This document shows, in pieces, positions 52,599-61,186 of a DNA stretch of 64,000 bases. The notes under the pieces were generated by a model that ran no database searches, had not been told where the DNA came from, and saw only the letters and a list, made by a program, of their open reading frames with translations. The stretch is from positions 31,250 to 95,249 of the forward strand of contig NZ_JABFMX010000017.1 of assembly GCF_013359735.1 (NCBI RefSeq), given 5' to 3'. Positions within the stretch are counted from its first letter, which is position 1. Each line of letters starts with the position of its first letter. The position numbers and the translations under genes were made by a program. The DNA comes from Arthrobacter sp. C9C5 (GTDB taxonomy: Bacteria; Actinomycetota; Actinomycetes; Actinomycetales; Micrococcaceae).

Positions 52599-52901
52599 CT
52601 ACGGACGGACGGGGGTGGCCGCGTCGTGGCCCACCACGGTGGTCCAGGGGCGGGCGGTCCAAGACGTCACGACGCCGCCGGTGACGTAAGGGTCGACGGC
52701 GGCAAATGCCCTGGCCGCCTCGAGGGCGTTCTCGCCGGTGAAGATCAGCAACCCGGTGAAGGGTCCTTCGCCAACGGCTCCGCCGAGCCAAAGGTCGCCC
52801 CGTTCTACTGCTTCCCACGCCGCTTTGAGGTGATCGGGGCGGAATTTTGCGCGGGTTTGAAGGTAGTTGTCCGCGTAAGAGTATTCGAGCACGGCGTGCA
52901 T
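52599..52901 (-). CDS. YciI-like protein
   Basis: 100 residues, alpha/beta-barrel dimer fold: HAVLEYSYADNYLQTRAKFR, KAAWEAVERGDLWLGGAVGE and AFAAVDPYVTGGVVTSW match the YciI family, with the His-Asp-type residues (RPDHL) of the fold. Function unknown. Convergent with the regulator gene. Confidence 0.88.
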   Translation of the reverse strand: MHAVLEYSYADNYLQTRAKFRPDHLKAAWEAVERGDLWLGGAVGEGPFTGLLIFTGENALEAARAFAAVDPYVTGGVVTSWTARPWTTVVGHDAATPVRP

Positions 52902-53048
52902 GTGTGACCGTCCATTTCATCTCGGATATCGCTGGTTGTCTTTGTAGGCTACCCTCGGGGCCTGGCCGTTACACGGCCCCCTCTGATCGAGAAGCGCAGG
53001 CACGCTCCCCACCGTCCAGCCGCCGTCCGAATGTAACGAACTGGTAAC

Positions 53049-54275
53049 ATGGGGCTGATGCCGAATCAGTCTGGTCAAACACGAGTCACGCAATTGGACG
53101 GCCTCCGCGGGATCGCCGCCCTGGTGGTGATCGCCTGCCATTTGCTCTCCACGCTCCCGGGAATCGGGGATGTGGTCTTCGACGACCGGTCCGCACCGCT
53201 CAACACGGGAGAGATGTGGGCGGTGTTCTCCCCGCTGCATCTCCTCTGGAACGGCACCCCCGCGGTCCACGTCTTTTTTGTGCTCTCCGGCTTTGTCCTG
53301 ATCCTGCCGTTCACCCGGGAAGGGGCCGCCACCCGCTGGGCTACGTACTACGCCAAGCGGTTGTTGCGCCTCTACCTGCCGGCCTGGGCGGCGCTGGCCG
53401 TGGCCGTCGCGTTGATTGTGATCATTCCCCGCACGTTGTCCCCGCTGCAGAGCTCGTGGGCGGACATGTACGTGGTGGACCCGAGCCTGGCGCGGGTAGC
53501 CAAGGACAGCCTGCTTCTACTGGGCGCGAGTACCATCAACACCCCTCTGTGGACGCTGAGGTGGGAAGTCTTGTTCTCCCTCCTGCTGCCGGTGTACGTC
53601 TTCCTTGCCCTCCGCTGGCGGCGCTTCTGGCACCTGAAGCTCGGCGTCGTCGTGGCCCTGGCCGCGGTGGGCGCGGTGCAGCACATTGACTGGCTGATCT
53701 ATCTCCCGATCTTTGCCATCGGCGCGATCCTCGGCGCCGAGCGTGATCGTATCCGTGAGCTGACCCAGTCATGGCCCCGCGTCGTCTGGCTCCCCGTGAC
53801 CGCTGCCGGCCTCGTCCTGGCCAACGCGGAATGGTTCAGCCCCGCCAAGCCGGTCGACGGTGTTGAGGTGCTCGTGACCGTTGGCGCGACGCTGCTTGTT
53901 CTGGTGTTCCTGCTGTGCGGCTCCGCGAAGAGGCTCGGAGACACCGCCGTCGCCCAGTGGCTGGGCCGGATCTCCTTCAGCCTCTACCTGGTGCACCTGC
54001 CGATCATCCTTGCCGGCGTCACCTTGCTGCGGTCGGTCTCGCTTCCGCTGGCGCTCGCCGTCTCCGCGGTTGCCTCGTTCGCAGTGGCCGAGCTGTTCTA
54101 CCGCTTCGTGGAGCAGCCCGCCCAGCGGCTCTCCATGGCCGCGGGTCGTGCGGTGGAGGAGCGGTTAGGCGGTTGCGATCGCGCGCAAACCCCGGCGGAG
54201 CCGAGCACCGCGCCGACGGCAGGGACGACGTCGTCGGGCGCGGACCTCTGCCGGACGCGGCAATCCGTCTCCTGA
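53049..54275 (+). CDS. acyltransferase-3 family membrane protein
   Basis: 408 residues with about ten membrane helices. N-terminal signature QLDGLRGIAALVVIACHLL contains the catalytic-type His; VFFVLSGFVLILPF and PLWTLRWEVLFSLLLPVY follow. These enzymes transfer acetyl or succinyl groups to exported polysaccharides or lipids. Start may be 53049 or the in-frame ATG at 53058. The C-terminal 50 residues are a polar tail. Confidence 0.92.
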   Translation: MGLMPNQSGQTRVTQLDGLRGIAALVVIACHLLSTLPGIGDVVFDDRSAPLNTGEMWAVFSPLHLLWNGTPAVHVFFVLSGFVLILPFTREGAATRWATYYAKRLLRLYLPAWAALAVAVALIVIIPRTLSPLQSSWADMYVVDPSLARVAKDSLLLLGASTINTPLWTLRWEVLFSLLLPVYVFLALRWRRFWHLKLGVVVALAAVGAVQHIDWLIYLPIFAIGAILGAERDRIRELTQSWPRVVWLPVTAAGLVLANAEWFSPAKPVDGVEVLVTVGATLLVLVFLLCGSAKRLGDTAVAQWLGRISFSLYLVHLPIILAGVTLLRSVSLPLALAVSAVASFAVAELFYRFVEQPAQRLSMAAGRAVEERLGGCDRAQTPAEPSTAPTAGTTSSGADLCRTRQSVS

Positions 54276-54447
54276 GCGGGCGGCGGGGCGTCCCGAAGGG
54301 CGCCGATTATGACGAGTGGTAATCCTCCGCCCATTCGTCCTGTAGAGTTGATCCTGTTGTTGTGTTTATGCAGTTCGTAGTTCAGGCAGTACGCACGGTC
54401 GAAAGCCCGTGTTCTTCTGAAGCAGCGGTTTTGAGCACCCCAAACAG

Positions 54448-54477
54448 GAGGACCCGAAAGTCGGGACAGTTCCTCCA
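54448..54477 (+). promoter_or_regulatory. hairpin in the cold-shock mRNA leader
   Basis: GGAGGACCCGA pairs with TCGGG and TCCTCC around an AAG loop with a five-base bulge, 20 bases before the cold-shock gene. The true ribosome-binding site GAAGGA lies just downstream (about 54484-54489), outside the stem. Such structured leaders are usual for cspA-type genes. Confidence 0.5.
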
Positions 54478-54498
54478 CCTTCACGAAGGACAAAAATA

Positions 54499-54702
54499 AT
54501 GGCTACTGGTACCGTCAAATGGTTTAACGCTGAAAAGGGCTTCGGCTTCATTTCCCCCGATGACTCCTCGCAGGACGTTTTCGCGCACTACTCCGCGATC
54601 AACTCCTCCGGCTTCCGCTCCCTCGAAGAGAACCAGAAGGTCTCCTTCGAAACCGAGCAGGGCCCCAAGGGTCCTCAGGCCACCAACATCCAGGCTATCT
54701 AA
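54499..54702 (+). CDS. CspA-family cold-shock protein
   Basis: 67 residues, a single cold-shock domain: [12 protein letters not shown] (RNP1), DVFAHYSAI (RNP2) and [19 protein letters not shown] chaperone melting secondary structure of mRNA. Long leader of more than 100 bases and a strong terminator follow, so it is monocistronic. Confidence 0.98.
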   Translation: MATGTVKWFNAEKGFGFISPDDSSQDVFAHYSAINSSGFRSLEENQKVSFETEQGPKGPQATNIQAI

Positions 54703-54735
54703 TTTCCTTAGATACCCGGAACCGTTAGGTTTCTA

Positions 54736-54770
54736 GCAGGGCCCGTTTTCGGACGGGCCCTGCTTTTGTT
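54736..54770 (+). terminator. rho-independent terminator of the cold-shock gene
   Basis: Eleven-bp stem GCAGGGCCCGT / ACGGGCCCTGC with loop TTTCGG, followed by TTTTGTT. Confidence 0.95.
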
Positions 54771-54918
54771 TAACCCGGGTGTGCCGCCACGACGGCGCCG
54801 CGCCCTTGAGGTGCAGCCCCCTCTGGACACCGCCTACGTGCGGGAGCATCCTGTTGCTGTCCGCGTTCGCCACTGCGCGGAGCCCCAGGGATCGGCGAGG
54901 GAAGCTGGCACAAAGATC

Positions 54919-55383
54919 ATGAGCGAATCACCAGACGCCCGGCAGAAGCTGTCCGCCCGGATCGACGAGAAGCAACGGGCCGTCCGCGCCTACCTGGCCC
55001 GCGAACGGCCCCGCCGGAACCGGCTCTCCAACGTCAGCATCGTGGGCAGCGGCTTGGCCGCCGCGCTCACCGCCGGCCCCGCGGTGGGCGGAACGGGATT
55101 CACCCATGCCACGGCGAGCCTTCTCTCGCTCAGTGAGGACTCCATCGTCTGGCGGGTGCTGTGCCTGCTAGCCGTGATCCTTTCCGTCGCCGCCGCGCTG
55201 TCCACCAACTTCGCCACCTCGCGCTCCGTTGCGGACCGGGTCAGCGCCGCCGAAACCTGCAGCGCCCAGCTCGAAAGCCTCGCCGTCTCACTGGACATCG
55301 GCCACATCGACGTCGACGAGGCGGTCAAGCTCTACCAGCAATACGCCGGCCAGGTCCCCTTCGTGGACACCGCACACGCGTGA
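54919..55383 (+). CDS. small membrane protein, function unknown
   Basis: 154 residues. Basic, helical N-terminus (RIDEKQRAVRAYLARERPRR), two membrane segments (about 40-60, and WRVLCLLAVILSVAAALST) and a cytosolic C-terminal helix (LDIGHIDVDEAVKLYQQYA). The start at 54919 is where protein-like sequence begins; the ribosome-binding site is weak. No family recognised. Confidence 0.7.
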   Translation: MSESPDARQKLSARIDEKQRAVRAYLARERPRRNRLSNVSIVGSGLAAALTAGPAVGGTGFTHATASLLSLSEDSIVWRVLCLLAVILSVAAALSTNFATSRSVADRVSAAETCSAQLESLAVSLDIGHIDVDEAVKLYQQYAGQVPFVDTAHA

Positions 55384-55433
55384 GAGCACCCTGCAACCGC
55401 TGTCCCCAAGGCAAGCGCTCGACGTCGGCCGGC

Positions 55434-57263
55434 TCACCCGGCCTGCCGCCGCGCCACCCACCCGGCCAGCACCGGGTTGTCGATCTCCTTCGCCAGCCAC
55501 TGCGCGGACTCCGCCGCGTCCGGATCGCCCAGCGCCGCCCGGTGGGACTGGGCCCGCACCGCGAACTCCCGCATCCCGGACCGGCTGGCCAGCGCACCAA
55601 GCCGGTCCGCGAACTCCGACGCCCGCGGCGACCCGGCGGCCAGCGCCACCTCAGCCGCGACGTCCAGCAGCCGGGCCGAATACCAGAGGTACCACGGGCT
55701 GGGCGCAAGGCCGCGGCCCACCCAGTGTTCGGCGGCGGCCAGGTCTCCGTGCGCAAGGAACAGCCGTGCCTCGGCCCCGGCCGCGAGGGCCATGTAGCAG
55801 TGGTCGCCGGCCAGCTCCGCCATCACCCAGGACCGGTCGATCAGGGCCGCCGCCTGCTCGAGCTTTCCCGCTGCCAGGTACGTCTCGCCGCGCAGCCCCG
55901 CTACGAACGGTTCGAACGCCGTCCAGTGTTCCGCGGCCACCCCGGCGAGCGCCCGGTCGAGACATTCCCCGGCCCGGCCCAGCTCGCCGCGGATCAGGTG
56001 CACCCGGCCCAGCAGCGCCTCGCCGAACGCCTGCTGACGGCGGTTCCCGGCCTCCCCGGCGAGCCGCACCGACTCGCTGAGCGCAGCCACGGCGTCGCCG
56101 TACCGTGCGGTATCCGAGGCGAGCATGCCCTGGATTGCCAGGATCTTGGACTGCTCGTCCGGGAATCCCTTCGCGGCCCGCATCGCCCGCTCGAGCCAGC
56201 CGGCGGCGCGGTCCGGGACACCGCGCTGCACGGCCAGGTAGCCCAGCTCCCGGTAGGCGGCAGCGGCGGTGCGGGAGCCGCCGTCGGGCGCTTCCGCGGT
56301 CAGCGCGCGGTGCAGGAAGTCGGCCACCTCGGCGCCGCGGCCGCCCGCCTGGTGGATCACCGCCCCCGCCAGCGTTACCAGCGACTCGGCCAGCAGGTGC
56401 CGTTCACCGGCCCGCTGGGCGAGTTCGACGGCGAGGCGCAGCTGCGCGAGCCCGCGGTCCACCGCGCCGGCCGAGAGCGAGGCGGCACCGGCGTCGAGGT
56501 AGGACCGCACGGTGGCCGCGTTGGCCGGGGTGCCGGCCTCCGCGGCGGTCCCCGGTTCCGAGAGCGCCCGGCGGACCTCCTCGGGCAGCGGCAGGCCCAG
56601 CTCCGCGCGGTACAGCTCGCCGAACTTGGTGACCTGCTCGCGGGCGCGGCGCTGGTCACCGAGGGCCACCAGCGCCTTGACCAGCACGGCGGTGCAGTCG
56701 GTGTTGAACGGATCCCTCTGCAGCGCCCGGGACGCGAGTGCGGCCGCATCCGACGGGGCGCCGGCCGCCAGCGAGGCCAAGGCGGCGTCGTAAAGCAGCG
56801 ACTGCACGGCGTTGTCCAGCCGGTACCGCTGGTCCGCGAGCCAGGACTCAAACACCGGGCTGTCGGCAAAATTCAGGCCCTCCAGCAGCTGGCCCTCGAA
56901 CCGGCGCGGATCCACGTCCCGGGCCGCAGCGGAGCCCAGTTCCAGCACGTCGCAGCGCCAGCCCGGCTGCAGTTCCAGTCGGAGGGGATCGCCCGCGATC
57001 GCCGCCCCGCCGAGCACCCGGCGCAGCTCGGACAGGTTCCAGCGCAGGGCTCCGAGGGAGTCCGCGGCGTCGGGAAAGAGCAGGGCGGCGGTCCGGGCGC
57101 GGCCGACGCCGGCCGGGTTCAGCGCGAGGTAGGCCAGCACCGCCCACGCCTTGCGGCCGCGGGGCTGCAGCGGAGCCGCGCCCGCAGACTGAGAGTCCGG
57201 GGGTGCTGGGTCAGGGGGTTCGAGCCGGGGCGGGCCGAGGAGCCGAATCCAGGTGTCGGCCAT
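55434..57263 (-). CDS. SARP/BTAD-type transcriptional regulator with TPR-like repeats
   Basis: 609 residues. N-terminal OmpR/SARP winged HTH (GRKAWAVLAYLALNPAGVGR, LRWNLSELRRVLGG), a BTAD domain (ALASLAAGAPSDAAALASRA, AREQVTKFGELYRAELG), then about 350 residues of TPR-like helical repeats (for example GVPDRAAGWLERAMRAAK). No NB-ARC P-loop is seen. Likely a regulator responding to an unknown signal; divergent from a small membrane protein and the second PhoD. Confidence 0.88.
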   Translation of the reverse strand: MADTWIRLLGPPRLEPPDPAPPDSQSAGAAPLQPRGRKAWAVLAYLALNPAGVGRARTAALLFPDAADSLGALRWNLSELRRVLGGAAIAGDPLRLELQPGWRCDVLELGSAAARDVDPRRFEGQLLEGLNFADSPVFESWLADQRYRLDNAVQSLLYDAALASLAAGAPSDAAALASRALQRDPFNTDCTAVLVKALVALGDQRRAREQVTKFGELYRAELGLPLPEEVRRALSEPGTAAEAGTPANAATVRSYLDAGAASLSAGAVDRGLAQLRLAVELAQRAGERHLLAESLVTLAGAVIHQAGGRGAEVADFLHRALTAEAPDGGSRTAAAAYRELGYLAVQRGVPDRAAGWLERAMRAAKGFPDEQSKILAIQGMLASDTARYGDAVAALSESVRLAGEAGNRRQQAFGEALLGRVHLIRGELGRAGECLDRALAGVAAEHWTAFEPFVAGLRGETYLAAGKLEQAAALIDRSWVMAELAGDHCYMALAAGAEARLFLAHGDLAAAEHWVGRGLAPSPWYLWYSARLLDVAAEVALAAGSPRASEFADRLGALASRSGMREFAVRAQSHRAALGDPDAAESAQWLAKEIDNPVLAGWVARRQAG

Positions 57264-57361
57264 ACCGAATTTTACCGCCGGAACGCCCTCACACGCCTGC
57301 TCACACGGTGCCTGACGACACTGAAGTCATCACTCCCCACCCACCATCGAGGTGCATCACC

Positions 57362-57556
57362 ATGGAAGTACTTGCAGTCCTGCTCGCCGGTTCCGCCCTG
57401 GTCGCGATCCCCGGCACGTTCGTCGCCATCCTGCGGGACGGCCACGGCCACACCCCGGAGGTCCGGTCCGACGAACCGTGGAAAGCCGGCAACCTGCCCA
57501 GCGAACCCTACTCGTCGGCGAACCGGGCCTTCCCGCCCACCCTCTGGTTCCGGTAG
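57362..57556 (+). CDS. small single-helix membrane protein
   Basis: 64 residues: MEVLAVLLAGSALVAIPGTF is a membrane helix, then a polar tail (RDGHGHTPEVRSDEPWKAGN, LWFR end). Found in the gap between the divergent SARP regulator and phoD. Codon use and the ATG context support it, but it matches no family that I know. Confidence 0.55.
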   Translation: MEVLAVLLAGSALVAIPGTFVAILRDGHGHTPEVRSDEPWKAGNLPSEPYSSANRAFPPTLWFR

Positions 57557-57641
57557 GCGACAGCGCCGGGCGCATCCGCTGGCCCGGCGCTGTTCACGCC
57601 CCCGCCACCACCGGTTTACGCGGGCGGTCAAGGATGGCACC

Positions 57642-59261
57642 ATGACTGATCTCACCCGCCGCAATGTCCTCAAAGGTGCCCTGGCCGCGGCCGGCGCAGC
57701 CGCCGTCGTCCCCGCAACGGCCGGAGCGGCCAGCGCCGCCCGGCCTTCCGGCGTCGCCCTGGTCCGCAACCGCCTGATCCTGCCCTCCGGCATCGCCACC
57801 GGCGATGTCACCACCGGCTCCGGCGTGCTGTGGTCCCGCGCGTCGGGCCCGGGACGGCTGGTGGCGAACCTGCTGGCCGTCGACGACGACGGGTCCCCGC
57901 TCCGCGGCGGCCGCGCCTTCCGGCGGGAGCTGCGGGGGAGCGCCGCCAGCGAGGCGACCGACTTCACGGCCAGGATCAACGCCGAACACCTGCCCGCCGG
58001 GACCCGCTTCGCGGTGAGCCTGCACTTCGAGGACGCCGACGGCAACGCCGGCGAGACCGCGCACGGTTCGTTCAGCACCGCGCCGGAGACCGGGCTGCTG
58101 CGCAGCGGCCGCGCCGCCCGCGGCCAGAGCTTCGTCTGGAGCGGCGACACCGCCGGCCAGGGCTGGGGCATCAATGAGGAGATCGGCGGGATGCGCGGCT
58201 ACGCGGCCATGCACGCTACAGCGCCGGACTTCTTCATCCACTCCGGCGACACGATCTACGCCGACGGTCCGATCAGCGCGCAGGTGACCGAGCCGGACGG
58301 CCAGATCTGGCGCAACCTCGTCACCGAGGAAGTGTCCAAGGTGGCCGAAACGCTCAACGAGTACCGCGGCCGGCACCGCTACAACATGATGGACAAGAAC
58401 GTCCGCGCACTCTACGCGGACGTCCCGGTGATCGCGCAGTGGGACGACCACGAGACGCACAACAACTGGTACCCGGGCCAGATCCTCACCGACAGCCGCT
58501 ACACTGAACGCCGCGTGGACGTGCTCGCCGCCCGCGGCCGGCAGGCCTGGCAGGAGTACCAGCCCATCGCCGGCGTCAGCGCCGGCGGCACCGGCTTTGA
58601 ACCGGCCCGGATCTACCGCAAGATCAGCCGCGGCCCGCAGCTGGACATCTTCTGCCTGGACATGCGCACCTACAAGGACGCCAACACGGACGGCAAGGAA
58701 GCGCAGCTGACGCACATCCTCGGCCAGGAGCAGGCCGACTGGCTGATCCGCGAGGTGAGCAAGTCAAAGGCCACCTGGAAGGTGATCGCCAACGACCTCC
58801 CGCTGGGGTTGGTGGTTCCGGACGGCCCGGTCAACCAGGAATCGCTCTCCAACCGCGACGCCGGCGCCCCCTTGGGCAAGGAGCTCGAGCTCGCCGGGGT
58901 GCTCTCCGCGTTCAAGCGCAACCGGGTTAAGAACGTGGTCTGGCTGACGGCCGACGTGCACTACTGCGCCGCGCACCACTACTCGCCGGAGCGTGCCGCG
59001 TTCACCGACTTCGACCCGTTCTGGGAATTTGTCGCCGGGCCCATCAACGCCGGAAGCTTCGGGCCCAACGCCCTGGACGGCACGTTCGGCCCGGAGGTGG
59101 CGTTCTTCAAGGCCGGTGCCTACGCCAACGAATCCCCGCGCAGCGGCGAGAGCCAGTACTTCGGCCACGTGGACCTGGGTGCCGACGACGTCTTCACCGT
59201 CAGCCTGCGCAACGCCAACGGTGTGGTGCTCTGGAGCAAGGCCCTGCAGCCGGAGCGGTAG
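57642..59261 (+). CDS. phoD: second PhoD-family phosphatase, Tat-exported
   Basis: 539 residues. Twin-arginine signal TRRNVLKGALAAAGAAAVV, cleavage probably after ASA. PhoD N-terminal part (SGIATGDVTTGSGVLWSRA), metallophosphatase motifs FVWSGDTAGQ, IHSGDTIYADGP, IAQWDDHETHNNWYPG and VVWLTADVHYCAAHHYS. AAGGATG before ATG 57642; the very long open frame upstream is antisense shadow. Ends at a strong bidirectional hairpin. Confidence 0.93.
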   Translation: MTDLTRRNVLKGALAAAGAAAVVPATAGAASAARPSGVALVRNRLILPSGIATGDVTTGSGVLWSRASGPGRLVANLLAVDDDGSPLRGGRAFRRELRGSAASEATDFTARINAEHLPAGTRFAVSLHFEDADGNAGETAHGSFSTAPETGLLRSGRAARGQSFVWSGDTAGQGWGINEEIGGMRGYAAMHATAPDFFIHSGDTIYADGPISAQVTEPDGQIWRNLVTEEVSKVAETLNEYRGRHRYNMMDKNVRALYADVPVIAQWDDHETHNNWYPGQILTDSRYTERRVDVLAARGRQAWQEYQPIAGVSAGGTGFEPARIYRKISRGPQLDIFCLDMRTYKDANTDGKEAQLTHILGQEQADWLIREVSKSKATWKVIANDLPLGLVVPDGPVNQESLSNRDAGAPLGKELELAGVLSAFKRNRVKNVVWLTADVHYCAAHHYSPERAAFTDFDPFWEFVAGPINAGSFGPNALDGTFGPEVAFFKAGAYANESPRSGESQYFGHVDLGADDVFTVSLRNANGVVLWSKALQPER

Positions 59262-59330
59262 CGGGGGAGCGGGCGGCGGCGGCAGCCCGGCGTCGGGCTC
59301 TATCCGCCGCGGGAAGCGGCGCAAGACGCC

Positions 59331-59367
59331 AGTGGGCCCCTCCCGGAAAGTCCGGGAGGGGCCCACT
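59331..59367. terminator. bidirectional terminator, phoD / SDR
   Basis: Seventeen-bp perfect stem, AGTGGGCCCCTCCCGGA with its complement, around AAG, between two convergent genes. Very stable. Confidence 0.9.
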
Positions 59368-59387
59368 GGTGTTGGCAGATGAGGCGC

Positions 59388-60281
59388 TTACGGCGTCGGC
59401 ATGCCGCCGTTCACGTTGAGCGTCTCACCGATCACGTAGCTGGACTCGGACGAGGCGAGGAACACGTACGCCGGGGCCAGTTCGGCGGGCTGGCCGGCGC
59501 GGCCCAGCGGGGTTTCCTTGCCGAACTCCGGCAGGTCCTCGGTGGGCTGGCCGCCGCTGGCCTGCAGCGGGGTCCAAATGGGGCCGGGCGCCACAGCGTT
59601 CACCCGGATGCCCTTCGGTGCCAGCTGCTGGGCCAGGCCCTTGGTGAAGTTGTTGATCGCAGCCTTGGTGGAGGCATAATCCACCAGAGTTTCGGAGGGC
59701 TTGTACGCCTGGATGGAGGTGGAGTTGATGATGCTGGAGCCTGCCGGCAGGTGCGGCAGCGCCGCCTTGGTGAGCCAGAACATCGCGTAGACGTTGGTCT
59801 TGTAGGTGTGGTCGAACTCGACGTCGGTGATGTCGCCCAGCGCCTTCTGCGCCACCTGCTTGCCGGCGTTGTTGACCAGGATGTCCAGCCCGCCGAGTTC
59901 CCGCACGGCCGTCTCAACGAGGTCTCGGCATACCGCGGAATCCTTGAGGTCGCCCGGGACCTTGACCGCCTTGCGGCCGGCCTTCTCGATGAGGTTCGCG
60001 ATCCTGGTTGCGTCCTCTTCCTCCTCCGGCAGGTAGGACATCACGACGTCGGCGCCCTCGCGGGCGAAGGCGATGGCCGTCGCGGCGCCGATGCCGGAGT
60101 CCGCGCCGGTGATGAGTGCCTTGCGGCCCTCCAGCCGGCCGGTGCCGCGGTAGCTGTCCTCGCCCAGGTCCGCCTTGGGCGTCAGCTTGGCGTCCAGCCC
60201 GGGTTCCGGCTGGCTCTGCTCGGGCGGCTCGATCTGCTCGTACGCCGTAACGGGGTTCCTGAACGTGTACTGGTCAGTCAT
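59388..60281 (-). CDS. SDR-family oxidoreductase (YghA/general-stress type)
   Basis: 297 residues. N-terminal extension of about 45 residues typical of YghA/YhdF-like stress SDRs, then NAD(P) loop ITGADSGIGAATA, NNAGKQVAQ, catalytic Ser and YASTKAA (Tyr/Lys), and IRVNAVAPGPIWTPLQ. GGAGGAG before ATG 60281 sets the start. A perfect 14-bp palindrome lies 85 bases upstream. Confidence 0.93.
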   Translation of the reverse strand: MTDQYTFRNPVTAYEQIEPPEQSQPEPGLDAKLTPKADLGEDSYRGTGRLEGRKALITGADSGIGAATAIAFAREGADVVMSYLPEEEEDATRIANLIEKAGRKAVKVPGDLKDSAVCRDLVETAVRELGGLDILVNNAGKQVAQKALGDITDVEFDHTYKTNVYAMFWLTKAALPHLPAGSSIINSTSIQAYKPSETLVDYASTKAAINNFTKGLAQQLAPKGIRVNAVAPGPIWTPLQASGGQPTEDLPEFGKETPLGRAGQPAELAPAYVFLASSESSYVIGETLNVNGGMPTP

Positions 60282-60365
60282 AGTTCTCCTCCGGAAAGTT
60301 GCGTTCCGCCTGGTTGCTTCTGCTCGAAGACCCAGGCATCGACGGCGGGTGGATCCCACAACACG

Positions 60366-60379
60366 CTAAGCATGCTTAG
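60366..60379. promoter_or_regulatory. 14-bp perfect palindrome upstream of the SDR gene
   Basis: CTAAGCATGCTTAG, followed by an AT-rich TAATTA. Candidate operator for the SDR gene starting at 60281 on the minus strand. Confidence 0.55.
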
Positions 60380-60477
60380 TAATTACCCTAGTCAGATCTG
60401 GGGAGCGGATGCAACGGGGGCGGGGGACGGCGAACCAAACCTGCCCACGTTGTCGCCAACCGGCTTCCCTTATTTGC

Positions 60478-60876
60478 TCAGCCCCGCGCGCCCGGCGAAA
60501 GGACGTTGAGCCCTGCGTCGACAGCGGCGGCCAGCAGTTCGGCGTCGTAAGCGATCATGATGTCGGCCTGGAGCCGGATCGCAGCTGCCAGATGAATTGC
60601 ATCGGCGCTACGCAGCCGGCCGGGCATCGCAGCGGCGTACATCAGGTCAGCGCGCGCCACGTCCACGAGGTTAATCCCCGACAACACAGCATTGATTACC
60701 CCGCCGGGAAGTCCACGCCGGTGCGCGGCGCAGTGAAGCTCCGTGTACAGCAGCATGGAGGCTACAAACGTGTCGCCCCGGGCCCCGGCGGCCGAGAGGT
60801 ACTCCGCGACCGCCGAAGATTCCGTCTCCTCCACGACCAGTTTGAGGACCGCCGAAGCGTCCACGTAGATGATCAA
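60478..60876 (-). CDS. vapC: VapC-like PIN-domain toxin
   Basis: 132 residues. PIN RNase residues: IIYVDASAVLKLV (first Asp), YTELHCAAH (Glu), RSADAIHLAAA (Asp) and MIAYDAELLAAA (last Asp). Predicted to cut tRNA or rRNA when freed from the antitoxin, whose stop its start overlaps by four bases. Confidence 0.92.
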   Translation of the reverse strand: MIIYVDASAVLKLVVEETESSAVAEYLSAAGARGDTFVASMLLYTELHCAAHRRGLPGGVINAVLSGINLVDVARADLMYAAAMPGRLRSADAIHLAAAIRLQADIMIAYDAELLAAAVDAGLNVLSPGARG

Positions 60877-61139
60877 CGGTCCCCGCGCACGTCGGACAGG
60901 ATCTCCGCAGTCGGCGTTGTTGAGCCGACCCGCGGCAGGGACTGAAAGTCAACGGCGATCGAAGAGGCCTGACGGATCTGTCCTGCCAACAGCAGTCGCT
61001 CGAAGGGGGACGCGGACGGTGGTACGAGCACAGCGGCGACTTCCCCGTTGTTCGTCACCTCTATGGTTTCGCCATTTTTCACGCGTTCAAGAATCTTGCT
61101 GCTCTGGTTGCGGAGTTCTCGGTGCGGAATTGTTGTCAT
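60873..61139 (-). CDS. Phd/YefM-type antitoxin
   Basis: 88 residues. N-terminal DNA-binding Phd fold (IPHRELRNQSSKILERVKNG, IEVTNNGEVAAVLVP) and a toxin-binding C-terminus. GGAGG precedes the ATG. It should repress its own promoter via the repeats at 61150-61167. Confidence 0.9.
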   Translation of the reverse strand: MTTIPHRELRNQSSKILERVKNGETIEVTNNGEVAAVLVPPSASPFERLLLAGQIRQASSIAVDFQSLPRVGSTTPTAEILSDVRGDR

Positions 61140-61149
61140 GCCAGCCTCC

Positions 61150-61167
61150 GTAGCAATCGTAGCAACA
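61150..61167. promoter_or_regulatory. tandem repeat in the toxin-antitoxin promoter
   Basis: GTAGCAATC directly followed by GTAGCAACA, 11 bases upstream of the antitoxin start. Tandem nine-base units suggest two antitoxin-binding half sites. Confidence 0.5.
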
Positions 61168-61186
61168 GAGCTGCCGGTGCAGGAAG

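Noticed and set aside
55161..57641. Very long plus-strand open frame fused in front of phoD
   Set aside because: It is antisense to the SARP regulator and the PhoD Tat signal begins at 57642 with its own ribosome-binding site.
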